From positions 118,287,600 to 118,351,599 of the forward strand of contig CM073590.1 of NCBI GenBank assembly GCA_037074705.1: a stretch of DNA of 64,000 bases, read 5' to 3'. This document shows, in pieces, positions 60,601-64,000 of this stretch (positions are counted from its first letter, which is position 1; every line of letters starts with the position of its first letter). Origin of the DNA: Zhengitettix transpicula. Its lineage: Eukaryota > Arthropoda > Insecta > Orthoptera > Tetrigidae. The position numbers and the translations under genes were made by a program. Under the pieces are notes generated by a model that saw only the letters and a program-made list of their open reading frames with translations, ran no database searches and was not told the DNA's origin.

Positions 60601-63600
60601 GAAACATTGTAAGAAAAGATGGTGACACCATAAAATTCTAAGACAACGGCCCTTGTAATGGAAATAACATGGACATTAAGTAGGTGTTTGATACTAATTC
60701 ATTGAAATCGGTGGAATCTTTAGAATAATGTAAAATATGCATGTATAATATTGATATATAGACGTTTTAATTTATAAACTTAAATTGACTTCAAATTGTT
60801 TTTAATATATATGTACTTGGTGTTCGATAATTTATATGCTTATATATGAAGTAAATCGGTATATGTGGTAAAAGGTTAAATAGACACTCCCGGTAAAGAG
60901 AGAGACAGAAAGAGCTTCTGACACTTGAGCCTGCGGTAGACCGCGCTCGTACAAATGAAAAGAAATTCAATACAAGGGCGACGAGCAGGCTGCCATTTCA
61001 ATTTTCTGCTCTCATCGCAGTGATCCCCGTTGCAATTGGAAAGGTATCTTCTAGGAAACTGAGGCTTTAGGTTTAATTGCCTCTTCTCAGTTACATACCG
61101 TGAAATGCATTTAGTATCGGTAGAATTAATTACCAAAGCGATACGTTTCTATTATTGTCAGGCGTATGTCAAGAAAATGTAAAGCATTTTAGATTGTCAT
61201 ATTATCCTTTTATATGATGATTTAACTTCCTAATTCACATTTTAACAACTGAACCCGTTGACGGTAGCTGCGCATTATATTTAAAGTCGGACAGAAAGAT
61301 TGCCGAAGATTTAGATATTATAAATAATTTGAAACGTTGATATTTAAGACTTTTCAAAGAGGGAACCACCAATATTTGCTGTTAATTTACAAATTTGTTA
61401 TCCTGAAGATAAATGTTTTACGAGCAATCTTAATGCAGATAACTATTTCCTCAAATAATGATGAAAAATTCTATTTCACGCACTCAGTACACATTCTTGT
61501 ATCTTTGAATTTTTTACTTTTATTTAATATAAACTAATGGATAATAAAAGTAACTATTGATGGTAATTTATGTTTCTTTCGGCGTATGCCTTCTATTTGC
61601 AAGCGCAAAGGGTGTAAACGTACAATTTTCCTGTTTTGGACATACTTGACATACTTTGTAAAGATTAGAATTACAATTAAAAATTTTAACCTTTTCAGAA
61701 ACTCTCTCTCTCACTCCCTCCCTCACTCACTCAGGGGATAAATAGGGCCTCATTACAGCGGAAAAAATATATACAACTCAAACCTTTCGCACCACTGCTT
61801 CTTAGGTTCAGAAAGGGCTGCTTGTCACTCAAAAATGGTTAATAATCTTTCTTACTGGTCCACAAGTACCTCTCCGAACTAATTAGAACAAACTTCTCCA
61901 AGATAAAATTACAGCAAGTTGATCCCGCAATGTAAAACATTTTAAAATTCGTATATAATAAAACCGATAAGATGAGTATGCAAACTGAAATAATTGAAAA
62001 CATACTTGTGCAATATACTGGCCTGTGCAATTTGTTGGCAATGCCAAATGGTATTTATTTATTTTAACGACGTAAGCTCGTGTAGGAAAAATATTTACTG
62101 TGTTGCTTTTAACAAGAAAATATTTGGAACCGCGATATAATGAAGTGGACTGGGAATGTTGTTCCGGAATCCACGTAGAAGCCACTTTCCCGACGTTTAC
62201 TCTGGGGAAAAAAATTACCCTTAATCCTTAGTAATTAAAGTTATAATTAAATTTTCGTTGCGAGCTGAAGGACAAACAATCTCCAACTTTTACAAACTGC
62301 CTTGTCGATCATGAAAAATTGAAAGTGTTGTTTTTTTTAAAAGTTTTTGTAGACATTTGGAAAAGAAACGGAAAGAAATTCTTGTGGCACAGGGGAAATT
62401 ATATATTCTATCGGACACGAAAGTCTTATTGTAATGGCACTACATACTCCCTAAATATCCGTTCTTCCCATCTTCCCCCATAACCTCCTTAACGCTTTTC
62501 AAACATGAAGTTTCCCCAATGACCAGATCAATTGCTACCATCAGGTATGTGGTAAACAAGTTAATCGGTTTCTCTCCCCTCTGACTTGGAATGATAAGGG
62601 TCACATCCAAGACCACAAGTTTACATGTGAAATATTCACAAATTGTAAATACCTTATGTTTTATTAGTTTAATTTTTACAATTGTAAAAACTTTTATAAT
62701 ATTATTATCACAACTGTAAAGTCTCTTGACTAAAAGTTAATTTTAATAAATCTAAAAAAAGTGGGGAAAAAATACTAAAAACCGAATAATTGAAGTTCAA
62801 GTTTTGACGCTGAGAAAATAATTATACTTAAATACTTTAATACTTAAAAGACTATTATTAAAACAGTAAATGTGGCCAATTGGTTTATTAGTCCTTAAAA
62901 AAAAATTTCTCGTGTAAGTGCCAATAACACCAACTTTGCAATGTTTAAAACATAAGAAGCTTTCGACTCTCATTCCATAAGCTGCAAAATGTATAAAATG
63001 CAATAAATATGAAGAGAACATATGTTTTGATAAAAATACAATTTGTTTCCTACATATGTCAATAGTAATGTAACATGTTTAGGAAAAAATGTATTTTTAA
63101 CACAAAAGGTATGCCGGCTAATATTTGTTGAGCAATTTTTTTTTGAGGAGTAATTAAAAATTGGCAAAATTTACTGTTTTAAGAATTAATAAAATATTTA
63201 TGCATTTAGATGTCTATAAATTAAAATAGAATTAAAGGAGATAGAGGGAGAAGAGAAGCGGTAACAAGAGTTTATAAGTCATATTTACTGATAGAAGAAG
63301 GAATTTAAACTAAATTTATAATTCTACAAAATTAAAATCAATTAATGTGTTTGACTATTAGATTGGTTTGTGTTTTGACCATTATGGTTTGTATGTTAAA
63401 CCTTATGTGTACGTTGTAACGTGTGTCCACGTGTTTTTATATTAGTTTTTTATTTATAACATAATTTATAATATAAAATAAAAATATAGACTAAATCAAA
63501 GGTTTTGAATATGTCATAGTAGTTAAGTGAGAGGCTCTTTGGAGATTTGATCTTCGGCTGGATGGTCGGAATGTATTGTTTGGTGTTGCTGTGTATATAA

Positions 63601-64000
63601 ATGAATAAATAATTGGAAAACTTTACTACCAAGTTGTTATTTATAAATCGTAGAGTGATGTTTGGAACAGATTAGCTTTGAGAGTACCGGTATTTGAAAT
63701 ATTTAACCAGTTTGCCAGCAGCAGTACGGATCACAACTGTCACACTTTGCCTTGTCTATTGTCTGTGTTCCTTTGCATGTGGCTGCATGATAGTCCAGTG
63801 CCCTTTCACAGCAGAGCACGCAACACGCCACCACTTCAGCACCTCTTCCGTGTTATTTATGCCTGAACGTTAAGCACTCAACTCGCACAGATTTCAAGAA
63901 TTGATGTGAAACACTACACACTCAGCCGAAATGTATATATTTTAATAGTATTATATCCACGTGAATTTGATTACAAGTTCAAAGAAGGGAAAACACAATA
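57663..64000. other. Non-coding, nothing firmly recognised
   Basis: AT-rich with scattered short frames and no motifs. Small A/T palindromes occur near 58438-58490 (GATTTATATATATAAATC). 59020-59330 and 60870-61130 are slightly GC-richer, and a short CT-rich run lies at 61702-61735. The minus-strand frame 60876-61136 (86 codons) and frames near 62000 have no recognisable domain. Confidence 0.45.

Noticed and set aside
1..64000. CRISPR arrays, bacterial operons, riboswitches, rRNA genes
   Set aside because: None seen. No regularly spaced short direct repeats of CRISPR type and no rRNA or bacterial gene signatures; the content is that of a eukaryotic nuclear genome.

Overview
This is AT-rich eukaryotic nuclear DNA with no intact protein-coding gene that I can support. 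The longest ATG-initiated reading frame is 152 codons and matches nothing I recognise. What can be read is a landscape of decayed mobile elements: a Tc1/mariner transposon with degenerate transposase, a PIF/Harbinger transposase fragment, a Helitron with precise ends, pieces of two non-LTR retrotransposons, a SINE-like retroposon family with poly(A) tails and target duplications, a tRNA-derived SINE fragment, and several foldback elements. The set fits an arthropod, most likely an insect. A cockroach/termite-type polyneopteran with a large genome is my guess from the look of the SINE-like family, and it is not proven by anything here. The window is either a large intergenic region or the inside of a very long intron; acceptor+donor signals at 15572-15600 on the + strand would suit the second reading.

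Layout. 1-8795: non-coding DNA with old SINE-like pieces (1317, 2992, 3074), a double foldback (4122-4430) and a Harbinger fragment (4769-5177). 8796-10089: a complete but dead mariner, followed by an unassigned 152-codon ORF. 10730-17577: non-coding, with two small tandem duplications and the candidate ratchet splice site. 17578-22613: a non-coding element of about 5 kb with terminal inverted repeats of about 0.8-1 kb, whose right arm is interrupted by a 171-bp hairpin insertion with a 12-bp target duplication. 23821-24240: a 170-bp tandem repeat. 25700-28370: a cluster of a non-LTR 3' remnant, a SINE head and a 2.07-kb Helitron. 28371-41670: mostly featureless, with one SINE-like copy flanked by a perfect 13-bp duplication (39598-40033).

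41678-45658 is the most unusual block. It is a chain of units that begin TGT and end ACA (or ACT), joined end to end through short (AT)n runs. The three largest (about 1104, 931 and 933 bp) share internal motifs; the first lies inverted relative to the second, forming a roughly 2-kb imperfect palindrome. 45670-64000 holds two further SINE-like copies (one full length with a perfect 12-bp duplication), two Helitron relics on opposite strands, a Jockey-type reverse transcriptase pseudogene and a foldback with a hammerhead-ribozyme-like core. None of these elements appears able to move by itself. All calls rest on reading the sequence; no database search was run.
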